From Isoetes taiwanensis (Eukaryota > Streptophyta > Lycopodiopsida > Isoetales > Isoetaceae): a stretch of DNA of 64,000 nt. The DNA lies in contig JAJEKV010000067.1 in NCBI GenBank assembly GCA_021234155.1, positions 4,579,279-4,643,278 of the forward strand, in the 5' to 3' direction. The notes under the pieces are model-generated. The model ran no database searches and was not told the origin of the DNA. It saw nothing but the letters and a program-made list of their open reading frames with translations. The position numbers and the translations under genes are program-made. This document shows positions 13,201 to 24,249 of this stretch, in pieces (the first letter of the stretch is position 1; each line of letters opens with the position of its first letter).

Positions 13201-16200
13201 TGTGACCTCCGCAATACGAACGACAAAACACTTTGGTTTCTACAATCGCCGCCCAGTAGAGGGGCCTTGGTTTGATATGTTCTCCCGGACGGATGTTGGA
13301 TTTTTTTGGACCTTCTCGGACTAGATTCCTTGAACAAAGGATTCAACGGTCGGATACGGAAACCGAGATCCGGGAGTGTGGTCTTTAGCGTATGCCCCCC
13401 CGGCGGAGCGCTGCCAGGAAAGGCTGCCTCGGGAAGCTTTTTGGGGCTCGCCTCCTGGGGTTCGGACTCTCCCCTCTAATGAGGAGGCCTTGCAAGGTCC
13501 TGGCCTTGTTTGACTTGGGCAAGTGTGCCAGCTCGGCTGCCCAACAACAGGCTGCCCAGACCGTTCTAATGCAAACTATTTGATCTAAACCTTATCCAAA
13601 AATTTTGAAAGTTGGCCTGTATGTTGGCGATGACTTAGGAAGCTCGCTGACAAAAAATCAGAATTTAAGTCCGTACTATGCATTAATTACGAATTTATTT
13701 AATGTCTTGCTATCGCAAAAGCGGCCCTTGACTTCGACCGCCACAACGGGAGGAGTACAGGTCCAAACTCCATTCCGCCATTCCCCTTGCTTCAGCGTTC
13801 TCAATCGCATGTGATCGGCCACGTCCCAAGTGCAAAAAGACCAAAACTTCGGCACCCAAAACGCCAAACCCCGCTAGAACACGGCAACTCATAGGGTTTA
13901 CGTTTGGTAGGCTCTATCCTTGTCGATTTGACTAGGACCTTGCGCCCGTGTCTTGACGTGAGGGGGTGTTGACGCCTTGAGCACGGACCCTAAAACCACC
14001 CGGAAGCGGCTTGCCCCAAAAGTCCCTCCCAGAAGGCCCGGGGCGACGGACGGGCAACTTCCCTCCCGAACCGTGATTCGCTCTCGCCAATGGACTCGTA
14101 ACGCCGACATTGCCCTAGGGACCAAGTTTTGTGGCCGAAGCCCACCCCTTCTCGAAGAAGCGCCAAACTATCTCATGTGCAACGACTCGTGAGTCAATTG
14201 GCCTAGGAGGTGGCCGTTGAATAATCGCAATGTAGGGCGTAAGTGTTTCTTTCTTTTGCAAAATTGACCGGTGTAACTTGGTCCCTAGGGTAATTTTGGC
14301 ATTAGGACGATGTGGCTAAGTCGGATCGGTATTTGAAACCTCCGCAATGTCCGAACGACAAAACACTTTGGTTTCTACAGCGTCGCCGCTCGCAGCGGCA
14401 GCGGTTTGATATGTTCTCCGGACGGATGTTGGATTTTTTGACCTTCGGACCAGGTTCCGGAACAAAGGATTCAACGGCCCGGATCTGAACCGAGATCCGG
14501 AGTGCGACCTTTAGCGTCACGCCCCCGGCCAGCGCTGCCGGGAAAGGCTGCCTCGGGGTTTTTGGGGCTCGCCTCACGGGGTTGGACTCTCCCCTCTAAT
14601 GAGGAGGCCTTGCAAGGTCCTCGCCTTGTTTGACTTGGGCAAGTGTGCCCGGCTTCTACTGCCCAACATCAGTGCCGCCCCGGACTGTTCTAGTGCAAAC
14701 TATTTGATCTAAACCTTATCCAAAATTTTTGAAAGTTGGCCTGTATGTTGGCGATGACTTAGGAAGCTCAACGACAAAAAATCAGAATTTAAGTCCGTAC
14801 TATGCATTAATTACGAATTTACGAATGTCTTGCTATCAAAAAAAGCGGCCCTTGACTTCGACCGCCACAACGGAGGAGTACTGGTCCAAACTCCATTCCG
14901 TCGATTCCCTTGCTTGGCGTTCTCAACGCATGTGATCGGCCACGCCCCAAGTGCAAAAGACCAAAACTTAAGCACCCAAAACGCAAACCCCGCTAGAACC
15001 TCGCAACTCATAGGGTTTACGTTTGAGGCTCTATCCTTGTCGTCGATTTGACTAGGACCTTTGCGCGGTCTTGACGAGAGGGGGTGTTGACGCCAGAGCA
15101 CGGACCCTAAAAACCACCCGAAGCAGCTTTGCCCCAAAAGTCCTCTCCCGAAGGCCCGGGCGACGGACGGGCAACTTCCCTCTCCGAAACCGTGATGTCT
15201 CTCGCCAATGGACTCGGAACGCCGACATTGCCCTAGGGACCAAGTTTTGTGGCCAAGCCCACCCCTTTCAAGAAGCGCCAAACTATCTCATGTGCAACGA
15301 CCGTAGTCAATTGGCCTAGGAGGTGGTACATTTGAATCTTTGCAATGTAGGGAAGTGTTTTTCTTTTGCAAAATTGACCGCGGTAACTTGGTCCCTAGGG
15401 TAATTTTGGCATTCCCGGGACGATGTGGCTAAGTCGGATCGGCATTTCGAGCCTCCGCAATGTCCGGAACGACAAAACACTTTGGTTTATACACTTGCCG
15501 CCGCTAGACGCTTCAAGCGGTTTGATATGTTCTCCCGGACGGATGTTGGATTTTTGGACCTTCGGACCAGGTTCCGGAACAAAGGATTCAACGGTCGGAT
15601 ACGGAACCGGAGATCCGAGAGAGGCGACCTTTAGCGTACACCCCGCATGCGAGCTGCCCAGAAAGGCTGCCTCGGGGGAAGCTTTTTGGGGCTCGCCTCC
15701 CGGGTTCTGGACTCTCTCCTCTAATGAGGAGGCCTTGCAAGGTCCTCGCCTTGTTTGACTTGGGCAAGTGTGCCATTTCGGCCGCCCAACATCGTGCTGC
15801 CTGACTGTTCTAGTGCAAACTATTTGATCTAAACCTTATCCAAAATTTTGAAAGTTGGCCTCAGATGTTGGCGATGACTTAAGAAGCTAGCTGACAAAAA
15901 ATCAGAATTTAAGTCCGTATCATGCATTAATTACGAATTTACGAATGTCTTGCTACCGCAAAAGCGGGCCTTGACTTCTAACCGCCACAACGGGAGGAGT
16001 ACAGTCCAAACTCCATTCGGGTCATTCCCTTGCGGGCGTTCTCAACTGCATGTGATTGGCCACGTCCCAAATGCAAAAGACCAAAACTCGGCAGACCCAA
16101 AACGCAAACCCCGCTAGAACCCGACAACTCATAGGGTTTACTTCGGGAGGCTCTATGCTTGTCGATTTGACTAGGACCTTGCGCCGCAGTGTCTTGACGA

Positions 16201-17372
16201 GGGGGGTGTTGACGCCGAGAGCACGGACCTAAAACCACCCGAAGCAGCTTGCCCCAAAAGTCCTCTCCCGGCCTCCCTCGGGCGACGGACGGGGCAACTT
16301 CCCTCTCCCGGAATCGTGATCGGCCTCGCCAATGGACTTAACGCCGACATTGCCCTAGGGACCAAGTTTTGTGGCGAAGCCCACCCTTTCTCAAGAAGCG
16401 CCAAACTATCTCATGTGCAACGACTCGTAGTCAATTGGCCTAGGAGGAGGTGGGCTTGAATACCGCGCGAATGTAGGGCGAAGTGTTTCTTTCTTTTGCA
16501 AAATTGACCGTGTAACTTGGTCCCTAGGGTAATTTTGGCATTCCGACGATGTGGCTAAGTCGGATCGGCATTTCGAGCCTCCGCAATGTCCGAACGACAA
16601 AACACTTTGGTTTATATAATCGCCGCCGCAGACGCCAGCGGTTTGATATGTTCTCCGGACCGGATGTTGGATTTTTTGGACCTTCGGACCAGGTTCCCGG
16701 AACAAAGGATTCAACTGGCCGGATCTGAGGAACCGAGATCCGGGAGTGCGACCTTTAGCGCACACCCCGTACTGAGCCGAGGAAAGAAAGGCTTCGGGAA
16801 GCTTTTTGGGGCTCGCCTCACGGGTTTGGACATCTCTCTCCTCTAATGAGGAGGCCTTGCAAGGTCAGAATTTACGGCCTTGTTTGACTTGGGCAAGTGT
16901 GCGGCTTTCTACCGCCCAACATCGGTTCCGCCCGGACCGTTCTAGTGCAAACTATTTGATCTAAACCTTATCCAAAAATTTTTGAAAGTTGGCCCTTTGT
17001 ATGTTGGCGATGACTTAGGCCGCGGTCTTGACGTAGAGGGGATGTTGACGCTTTGAGCACGGACCCTAAAACCACCCGAAGCGGCTTTGCCCAAAAAAGT
17101 CCTCTCCGAAGGCCCCGGGCGACGGACGGGCAACTTCCCCTCCGAAACGTGATCCGTCTCGCCAATGGACTCGAACGTCGACATTGCCCTAGGGAACAAG
17201 TTTTGTGGCCAGAAGCCCACTCCTTCTCGAAGAAGCGCCAAACTATCTTATGTCCAACACACTCGTAGTCAATTGGCCTAGGAGGTGGCTGTTGAATACT
17301 GCAATGTAAGGCATAAGTGTGTCGTTTTTTTGCAAAACTGACCGTGTAACTTAGTCCATAGGGTAATTTTTA
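10240..17372. repeat. Tandem array, about 6.3 copies of a ~1.12-kb unit
   Basis: Anchor GAAAGTT(G/T) followed by GGCGATGACTTAGG occurs at 10240, 11363, 12481, 13607, 14731, 15850 and 16984, giving periods of 1118-1134 bp. The last unit has an internal deletion just after the anchor. Copies share long identical stretches, and differences cluster as 1-5 base indels at CG, CAG/CTG and homopolymer sites. No frame is conserved between copies, so the unit is non-coding. The array makes up about 80% of the CACTA element. Confidence 0.93.
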
Positions 17373-17376
17373 GCCC

Positions 17377-17495
17377 TGAGAAACGTCGTTGAACGACGTC
17401 GAAACGACGTTGTCGTCGTTGAACGACGATGTCGTCGATGTTCGACGACGACCCGTCGTTCTTCGACGTCGCGACGTCGTTGGACGTCGACTATC
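17377..17495. repeat. CACTA 3' subterminal repeat block
   Basis: Repeated CGTCGTTGAACGACG-type motifs just inside the right end, mirroring the left subterminal block. Confidence 0.75.
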
Positions 17496-17505
17496 CCTTG
17501 TAGTG

Positions 17506-17508
17506 ATG
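17506..17508. repeat. 3-bp target-site duplication (ATG), right copy
   Basis: Matches 8477-8479. Confidence 0.9.
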
Positions 17509-18524
17509 TCCAAATACCTCCATTGTGCTAAGGAGAATGTTTGAAGCATGGAATACAGCTGCTTTGTGTTATAGGCCACCAATCATTGATACAAGATGCA
17601 AGGATATCCACTTCTTCTGGCACCCTGAGATAATACATAGCAGTAATGACTGCCTGGCTCTTAAACATCCACAAAAGTACATGCAGTGGCATAAAGCAGG
17701 GATCAGGAAAATTGGAGATCTGAGGAAAGGAGATTCTGCCTGAGGATTGGGAGGAGATATCCTTACTCACGAAAGGCTCACAATTAGACAAGGATATCTA
17801 TGAGCTCATCATGGATAAAGTGGGAGGACATGAAGAATTATGTGAAAGTACAAATCAATGGCATCTAAAGGGCAAGGAAATATACTCTGTAAGGGAGATT
17901 TACAAAGGTCTGGTCAAGCACAAACCATCTAAAGCTACACAACTGTGGAACTGCAGAGAAAAAAGGTTAGCTGCCATATGTGCTAAAGGGTGGAAGAATT
18001 ATGCAGCAAACAAGGTTAAGACTTTTGGCTGGCTGATCCTGCATCAGAGTTTGACCACCAACCAGAGGAGAGCAAAATTTGACAAAAACATCTCTGAAAC
18101 ATGTCCCCTAGGGTGTGGACAAGTGGAGACTTCTAACCATGTTTTCCTGTGTCCTAAGATTCAGGAATTCTGGAGTTGGACTGCTCAGGTAAACAAAGGA
18201 GTCCCTGGAGAATCGAATTTGCTGGTATTCCTAAACTCTGGTAACAGGTTACTAAATACTGTTAGAACCTTGTGTTGCTGGGCCATATGGAAACACAGAA
18301 ATAGGACTGCTATAGAAAAGAAGAATCCAAATTTGATATGGTTGAAGCAAGTCTTTTTAAGCACCCTAATAGATTCAGCCATTGCACACAAAGCAGCAAG
18401 AGGACAGGGTTATGACAAAGAATGGCATGCCATTGGCAAATTCCAAGGAACTCATGATTTCTTTGTGCTAAATCTAACTGTAAATGATGTTGTTTTGCAC
18501 AGGTGCAGTCAGGAGGCTGAATAG
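17509..18524 (+). CDS. LINE-1 ORF2 3' part with zf-RVT region
   Basis: Continues ORF2 after the CACTA insertion. In the excised sequence the frame ending at 8479 runs directly into this one, giving RRMFEAWNTAALCY. A one-step frameshift at about 17720-17745 separates the first stretch (to 17743) from the frame running 17724-18524. The zinc-binding reverse-transcriptase-associated region is seen as TFGWLILHQSLTTNQRR followed by CPLGC and SNHVFLCP at about 18030-18150. The C-terminal part probably belongs to the RNase H-less tail of the element. Confidence 0.85.
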
Positions 18525-18873
18525 AGTTGGGGCAGCAGATAGACAAATGGGGGTGGCAGATGACTCAGATGATGAGTTCTCCACTCTTTCTAGGAGTGAG
18601 CAAGAAGACATGATCATTCAGCTGAAACAGGAAATGGTCCATGCATCTGCCATCAGAAAGGTACTCAAGAGGCCAGAGGCGTGGAGACATAACAATTTGA
18701 GACAGTATTTTCTGAATCTATACCATAAGTGGGAACAAAAACGTGAGGCACATGTACTAGTTCTGCTGGACTTTACCAATTACTCTGCATACAAACTTGA
18801 TGAGCTGCTGAACATTCTTGGAAGAAGATGTGTGGCAGATCTCACAATGCAAGATCTGGTTGATGCTCAGTAA
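18484..18873 (+). CDS. LINE-1 3' terminal ORF, unrecognised
   Basis: A 130-codon frame overlapping the end of ORF2 in another phase and ending 220 nt before the poly(A) tail. It has an acidic start (DDSDDEFSTLSRSEQED) and then a predicted helical, basic region. No known domain is recognised. It may be the natural C-terminus of ORF2 reached by a frameshift, or a separate small ORF. Being open for 130 codons in an otherwise shifted element is weak evidence for recent selection. Confidence 0.5.
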   Translation: MMLFCTGAVRRLNRVGAADRQMGVADDSDDEFSTLSRSEQEDMIIQLKQEMVHASAIRKVLKRPEAWRHNNLRQYFLNLYHKWEQKREAHVLVLLDFTNYSAYKLDELLNILGRRCVADLTMQDLVDAQ

Positions 18874-19094
18874 TTTAAGGATACTACTACCTTTTCCAAA
18901 ACTGTTAATATTAGTTTATGATGCATTTTGATAATATTAACTATACAGGGCTTTAGTTTCCCTGAATTTTCTACTTACATACTTCATTATATAAGAAGTA
19001 TGGTGCTGATTTATACTATCTGCATTAAGTATGCCTCGGTGGCGTACTATCTGATGTATTTTTGAGATATGAATACTAAGCTTCACCTTGCCTT

Positions 19095-19128
<34 letters not shown>
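18874..19128 (+). other. LINE-1 3' UTR and poly(A) tail
   Basis: AT-rich, non-coding. It ends in an A run of about 33 bases (19096-19128) directly before the right TSD. Confidence 0.9.
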
Positions 19129-19131
<3 letters not shown>

Positions 19132-19139
19132 ACTATGTC
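19127..19139. repeat. Target-site duplication, right copy, of LINE-1
   Basis: AACCTACTATGTC, identical to 3168-3180. Its first A residues merge with the poly(A) tail. A short TTCTA microsatellite follows at about 19172-19195. Confidence 0.9.
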
Positions 19140-19299
19140 AAACTCGAAAACCTTGGGCACAGAGGTAGGCTTTCTATTCTATTCTATTCTATTCTTAGGG
19201 TCTTTTACCTTAACTCGTGAACCTACCACAACCTTAATATTTCCTCACTCCTTATACTAGACACAACCTTTGGTGTAAAACATCGGTTTAAATACTGTA

Positions 19300-20042
19300 A
19301 CCAATTCTGTATGGCAGCATCTTCCTCCATGATGATTTTAGCAAACATACAAATATACAATCCACATGAATAACCATCTGATTGGAGAGGATGAGGGCTA
19401 AGATGGCAAACTGCAAATTCTCTTTGAATTGGGCTGCTTGTGGGGAAAGCTTGGTCAAAGCTTCTATTAGCCTGTTATAAGAGAGGAAAGTCAATTCCTA
19501 CATAATCAAAATAAGTTTACATTTGAATTCACAAATTGACCACTTGCCTGCTTATGGGTGTCCAATACCTTTGACAACCAAGGTTATCAAAGTGCAATAT
19601 AACTGGATAAGTGTAATTGCTAGGGGCTAAAAGACCCAATATCACAGCTGCAGTCCAATGATTCGTATGGCACATAGGAATAGTCAAACATGCACAATGG
19701 TCCATATCCAATTCCAGCAACAATTTGGATATAACAGGTGTTTTTTTTTTCATTTTTATATATCCATATGTTAGTGCATGACATATGTATATTTGTTTTC
19801 TTCGTTCCTCATCCAAATGTAGCCAGACATTTCTAAGCAAAACACACCATGCTATAAAAAGGTCACAATAGAAAGTACAATCCCGGGTATGCAACAATTT
19901 ACCTCATGAACAGATCGATGATCGTATTATTAAGCCACTGTGTCTCATTGTCCAGAATGTCTACTTCTAACTTCGTTATAATGATTGGGTTGGACTCGGC
20001 GCAATACACCATGGGTAGAAGGGATTTGCTCCTCTTTCTCAA
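19300..20042 (-). CDS. Ulp1-type (C48) cysteine protease exons, terminal part of the RING/phosphatase/Ulp1 gene
   Basis: Ulp1 proteases cut SUMO or related modifiers. An exon at 19905-20042 opens after an intron-like CAG and ends at a GT donor. It carries the segment ending QWLNNTIIDLFM, which matches the WLND-x-I-I substrate-binding region. Downstream, 19890-19530 holds TNHW (catalytic His) and LHFDNLG (catalytic Asp). 19390-19300 holds the Cys in HVDCIFVC, followed by a 1-base shift into FAKIIMEED. The expected Gly after the catalytic Cys is absent. The NIF-phosphatase exon lies immediately upstream on the same strand. Whether both form one protein is inferred. The frameshift and lost Gly suggest decay or sequencing error. 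Confidence 0.7.
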
Positions 20043-20203
20043 TCTGTTATTAAGGTAAATAATACAATCCAAGGAAACAAATGCAAAATAAACAAAGGGA
20101 AATATAGTTTTAACACATTTAGATTTCAAAGTAGATTTCAGATATCTTACACAATGTTTTGTAACAAATTAGATCTAAAATAGTTTATAGATTCGAGTAA
20201 TAA

Positions 20204-20933
20204 TCAGATCTTGTTCTTCTTCTTCATAGCCACAATAATTTTTTCAGAGATATCATCCAACCAATTTTCGATTGGATGATGTACATATGTAGCAACACTA
20301 TCAGCAGAAGAAAGGCCCAACAACCATGGCTTTAAAACTTTGGTAAAATAGTCTCGATCACCTTGCTCAGGATTGAAGGTGATAGGAGTGACTATAGTGT
20401 GTCGGGCATTTTTGTAACCTTTGTACAGATGGTCATCAACCAAGAGTGTATTGACCACTTTATATGATCCTGCAAGAGGTTTGTGATTGTACACTTTCTC
20501 CAGAATCTTGAAGTTAATATTGATTTTATTAACTATAGTGCACGCTCTAGTGAGTTCCTTTAGACCCCACTGGAATATTAATGCACTCCTTATATCTTCT
20601 GGAAAGAACTTTTTAGTTATCAGGTTCAAGATGGTACCATCGAAATCAACCCATATTGCAATGTCAAACTGGTTTATACACCAGCCAAGAAACTCAAATA
20701 AACCTTTCCTGAATACCGCCATCTTTGTTTTAGAAAGCATCAAAAGTTTCAGTGGTGGATCCACTCTTGGTATGACATTCCTACTAGTTTGCTCGTAGAA
20801 TTTTTCAAGCATACCATTGAAATCAAAGATCAATAGTTTTTTAGACGACCTGATTCTCTTGATGGCTGGAGATGATGCACAATCACTTCCAGGTATAATA
20901 AGATCCGTTTTCTTCTCTTTGAACATCATGTCT
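20204..20933 (-). CDS. NIF/FCP1-type HAD phosphatase exon
   Basis: Related to SCP/FCP1 protein phosphatases. An AG acceptor at 20934-20935 starts the exon (RDMMFKEKK). Motif I is IFDFNGM, so the usual DxDxT is changed to DFNGM. Then follow RKGLFEFLGWC, FDIAIWVDFDG, YNHKPLAG and the second acidic motif NTLLVDD before YKGYKNARHT. The frame stops at 20204. Substitution of the second Asp of DxDxT by Asn argues against ordinary catalysis, though related plant paralogues also vary here. It sits between the RING exons and the Ulp1 exons, all on the minus strand. Confidence 0.75.
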
Positions 20934-21299
20934 CTACCAGAATTGTCAGGTATTAGTAAAAACAACAAGAAACAATGGTCAAATATTGAGGAAGGATGAG
21001 ACAAAAAAGAAGCTAGGAAAAAATGAAACCTTTTAAGTCAATCAATGTAGATATCTTACTTGGTTGTTTTGTGGTGAGGTAAAATGCTATTTGACATTAC
21101 ATTGTCATCATCAAATTGTATTTCTTGAGCAAGAGAGTTGCTACAAATTTAGAGAATTAGTACACTAATTTACTAACTGTAATGGAACAAAAGTGAAGGA
21201 AGAATACCTTTGGTTTTTCTAGTAGATATCTCTTCGACATTTTCAGTTTCCAATTTGCTACTTGTATCTATACCTAAAGAAACTATAGCTTCAGTATGA

Positions 21300-21860
21300 A
21301 TAGTGGAACTATCAAAGGAATAATAAAATTAGTATCTTAAACCAATCAGATATGAAATCTTTGACTTCTACTACAAAAAGCGGTTTTTTTTTAAGCAACG
21401 AACTTCTCCTCATTGTCAAAGCTAGAAAGCGGTTTTTCAGATGCGTTGGACTCCGCTTGCTTGGTAGAGCTAGAGGGTTTATTGAGCTTATCCTCTTTGT
21501 TGAAGCTAGAAAGTGGATTTTCAGATGCGGTGGAAACTTCCTGCTTGGTAAAGCTCGAAGTGCTAGGAGCTCCAAATAGAGAAGGTTCGTTGTAGCTTTT
21601 GGAGGAATCTACTGCACTTGACGTAAATTTAGAGTATCATATGCTGCACTTGACTCTTCATTTAGATTTGACTGCAATTTGAAGCCTGCATGCAGCAAGA
21701 TACAAGAAGAATAAAAAATAACATAAGTTATTCTAATACAAACTATTAACTTTTACATTACCTTGTTTCTCACTTTCTGATTGTTCAATGTGCTCTTCTT
21801 TCTCAATTTTAGGTTGCGCTGCATTCTCCACCTGGATCTTTTGCTCTTCTATCTATGAGA
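21300..21860 (-). CDS. Linker exons with imperfect Ser/Lys-rich repeats
   Basis: On the minus strand a frame at about 21390-21580 contains two imperfect repeats of the form S-S-x-TKQ...ASExPLSSF, and another at 21775-21860 is Glu/Lys-rich (EEHIEQSESEKQ) before a GT donor. Low complexity, probably a disordered linker between the RING and phosphatase parts. A T8 run at 21384-21391 may hide a frameshift. Exon borders are approximate. Confidence 0.45.
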
Positions 21861-21989
21861 ATAGATATCCCTTATCTTACTTGTGCTTGCATATGTGGGA
21901 TTTTCTTATGGACATCTAAAATGACAACCAACAAAACCATTAACATTAAATGATATTAAGAAGTTGATTGCTTAACCACTTATACATAC

Positions 21990-22079
21990 CATATGAGTGT
22001 ACAACTTTTTTCACTGCCAAATGCAACAATCCAAGTGGCAGATATGATCTGGTCACAATCTGGGCTACAACACTTATCC
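21990..22079 (-). CDS. RING-like domain, second exon
   Basis: Bounded by an AG acceptor at 22080-22081 and a GT donor at 21988-21989. It supplies DKCCSPDC, the last two metal ligands (C-x3-C) of the RING begun in the exon ending at 22176. Frame joins correctly across the intron. Confidence 0.7.
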
Positions 22080-22175
22080 CTATAACTGAAAACAAGAAAT
22101 TATACATATCAATTTAAAAAGCTTAATGATCAAAATATAACTATTGTTAAGATCAAAATTTACTATTGCTCATAC

Positions 22176-22650
22176 CTTAATAATGAGGCCAAACATAGAA
22201 TATGGTAAAGATGGTTACACTCTGTAGTAACAAAGGGTTGTGGCTTCGCATCATATTCCAAGAATCTTCTACAATAGGGACATACATGTTCAGGTGAGTC
22301 TAATAGGAAATTTGCTTCTATAGACTCGGGTAGATAAGGATCTAGTTTAATCCCGTTCTCAAGGACATTGCAGCCTTCAATAAGCCTTTCAAGACATAGT
22401 CTGAGTTTTGCAATCTCATCATTGTCCCCTTGGCGCCTCTTCTCAATAGCATCAGGATCTTCCTCTACAACAACCAATGATGCCACAATATTCCTTGCAT
22501 CAAGCATTTGATGTCTACAATTTCTTGCATATAATGCTCCTTCTTCTCCCTCAATGATTTGAAGGTTTTCTTCAACTCTTTCCATGTTATATGACTGTTG
22601 TAGCCTACAATCAACCTCATTCACCTTCAATTCAGTGGACTCCTTCCATT
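22176..22650 (-). CDS. Helical region and RING-like zinc finger, first exon
   Basis: Minus-strand exon ending at a GTATGAG donor (22175-22174). It has a helical N-terminal part (RLQQSYNMERVEENL...), then CPYC, then ECNHLYHILC, i.e. C-x2-C ... C-x-H-x2-H-x2-C. The last ligands are in the next exon. The pattern fits a RING-H2-type zinc ribbon, possibly an E3 ligase or SUMO-ligase-like part. Next to an Ulp1 protease on the same strand, a role in modifier turnover is plausible but inferred. The upstream border is uncertain. Confidence 0.65.
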
Positions 22651-22739
22651 TTGTCATCACTCGTAAGGAATTTGTAATGAAACAATTCACTAAATTAGTT
22701 ACAAGCATACAAAGTATATTCCACAATCTAAAGAAACTT

Positions 22740-23240
22740 TATTAAAGGCTCAATCCACAATCTATATTCCATCCACTATAATTCAGGCCCAATCTATAAA
22801 ATATAATCTACAAAGCACAAAATATAAATCCTTAACCACAAGTCACAAATGCAAAACCACAAACTAGCACAAATGCAAAACCACAAACCACAGAACACAA
22901 TATAAAATTCCCCCAATCCACAAACCAAAACATGCAACCACAAACCACAAACTACAGAACATAGAACACGATGTAAAATTCACTCAATCCACAAACCAAG
23001 ACACCCAACTCATAAACCAAATCCATTAACCCCAAACCACAAATCATAAACCACAAACAACAAATCCAAATATATAAACTGCAATCTAAATTCACAAACT
23101 CCAAATCACAAATCTATACCACAATTTCAAATCTACAATATAAATTCACAACTCCAAACCACAATTCTACTAAAGAATCACAATTTAAAATCTGCTGACT
23201 AAAACCACAAAAACTATGACCACAATAACCACAAAGGTTA
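22740..23240. other. Intron-like AC-rich stretch
   Basis: Repeated short words such as AACCACAAACCACAAA on the plus strand. No coding potential. It separates the RING exon from the 48-bp exon, so it is probably an intron. Confidence 0.6.
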
Positions 23241-23351
23241 GGCTATGAAGGAACCAATGATTATTAAGACTCTACAATCCTTTAAGAAATCATATAATCC
23301 ACATTCTAGTCCAGAAATTAAAAGAGAATAATGTTTATCAAAAGTACTTAC

Positions 23352-23399
23352 TATCAGAATGTTCAAAGGTAAAATCTTCTTTTTGCATCTCCAACTTTG
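23352..23399 (-). CDS. 48-bp internal exon of the RING/phosphatase/Ulp1 gene
   Basis: Flanked by CAG (23400-23402) and GTAAGTAC (donor at 23350-23351). It encodes AKLEMQKEDFTFEHSD and joins in frame to the exon ending at 23479. Confidence 0.7.
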
Positions 23400-23478
23400 C
23401 TGAAACGACATTGTGTTGCGTAAGCTCATTTAAAGACAAAATGCAAATTAAACAAATAAAAAGTACAATTTGTATTAC

Positions 23479-23944
23479 CATATTTCTGTCTCTTGGACTC
23501 CACGGTTTTAGAATATGATGAAGCCAATCGTGGTTCAGTGATGCCTGAATCTTGTATAGGTTTTAGTGTTTTTTTTGTCCCACTATCTTCTTCGATGTGT
23601 AGATTATCTTCTTCTAGCATTGAAGACCTCTTTTTTGAAGCATGCTTATAAAAACTCAACCAATCTATATCCTTACATTTAACATCTGCTATAGCCATAA
23701 CTTGACTAACCTGCCCATTTTGAACATGATTCCTTTCCTCATAGATTGCCATGTAAATGCTCAGAAAAGCCTCTTTCTTTTCTTTTGACAGAGCCCTCAG
23801 TCTATAGAATTGTTTATTGTCCACCTTTGGTCCCCAATACTTGCGCATCTCTAATGGATCCACAAACTTTTCCTCATGCTTTAACAAATCCCTGTATGAT
23901 AATCCACTATCATTCAAGACAATTTTTTCCATTTCTACAACCAT
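23479..23944 (-). CDS. First coding exon of the RING/phosphatase/Ulp1 gene
   Basis: The ATG at 23944 opens MVVEMEKIVL. The exon ends at an ATATG/GTAATA donor. It encodes a charged helical protein segment (DLLKHEEKFVDPLEMRKYWGP...) with no recognised domain. It is the most upstream coding exon on the minus strand of the cluster 19.3-23.9 kb, so it is taken as the gene start. All exons together would give a protein of roughly 800-900 residues. Confidence 0.6.
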
Positions 23945-23964
23945 GAGAGACCAAGGATTTAACC

Positions 23965-24200
23965 AACTCCACAAGGTCAAAAATCAATCGAAACAAAATC
24001 GGCACTACGTATAGCAAAAGCTTTGCCACAAGCTCTAGCTATGATCCACAAGATCTGGCTATGCTTCCGCAATCTCTGTTTAGGTCTTTTCACAAGGTCA
24101 AAAATCAATGGAAACAAATCGACACTGCATATAGCAAAAGCTTTTCCCAAAAGCTTTTCCCATGATTCGGCAAGCTATAATCCGCCAATCTCTGTTTGGT
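23965..24200. repeat. Imperfect direct duplication of about 110 bp
   Basis: The block with AAGGTCAAAAATCAATCGAA and GCAAAAGCTTTGCC at 23975-24070 recurs, diverged, at 24097-24190. It lies in the presumed promoter of the minus-strand gene. Confidence 0.7.
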
Positions 24201-24249
24201 GGCTATGATCCATAAGATCTGTTTGGCTATAATCCACAAGCTAGGATCC

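Larger units (their letters stand above)
8480..17505. mobile_element. Non-autonomous CACTA (En/Spm) DNA transposon, 9026 bp
   Basis: The ends are CACTACAAAAAAG at 8480 and CCCTTGTAGTG at 17505, giving an 8-bp terminal inverted repeat CACTACAA and a 3-bp ATG TSD. Subterminal regions are crowded with ACGTCGTT/AACGACGT palindromic motifs, as expected for transposase binding sites in this superfamily. The interior has no transposase coding region. It holds a pair of ~150-bp direct repeats, a purine-rich tract and a 7-kb tandem array. Removing the element plus one TSD restores the LINE ORF2 frame across the junction, which independently confirms the boundaries. Mobilisation would need a transposase supplied elsewhere. 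Confidence 0.93.
3181..19126 (+). mobile_element. L1-type LINE (LINE-1), split by a CACTA insertion
   Basis: Non-LTR retrotransposon of the plant L1 type. Seen in order: 5' leader, ORF1 with a CCHC knuckle, ORF2 with an APE-type endonuclease, reverse transcriptase and zf-RVT region, a short 3' ORF, and a long A tail (19096-19128). It is bounded by the 13-bp TSD. Subtracting the 9026-bp CACTA element and one TSD copy leaves about 6.9 kb, normal for full-length plant L1 elements. ORF1 and ORF2 carry several frameshifts, so this copy is unlikely to be active as read. Confidence 0.95.

Noticed and set aside
10300-17300. Many 60-150 codon open frames on both strands in the tandem array
   Set aside because: None is conserved in position or frame between the repeat units; they arise from GC-rich non-coding repeats.
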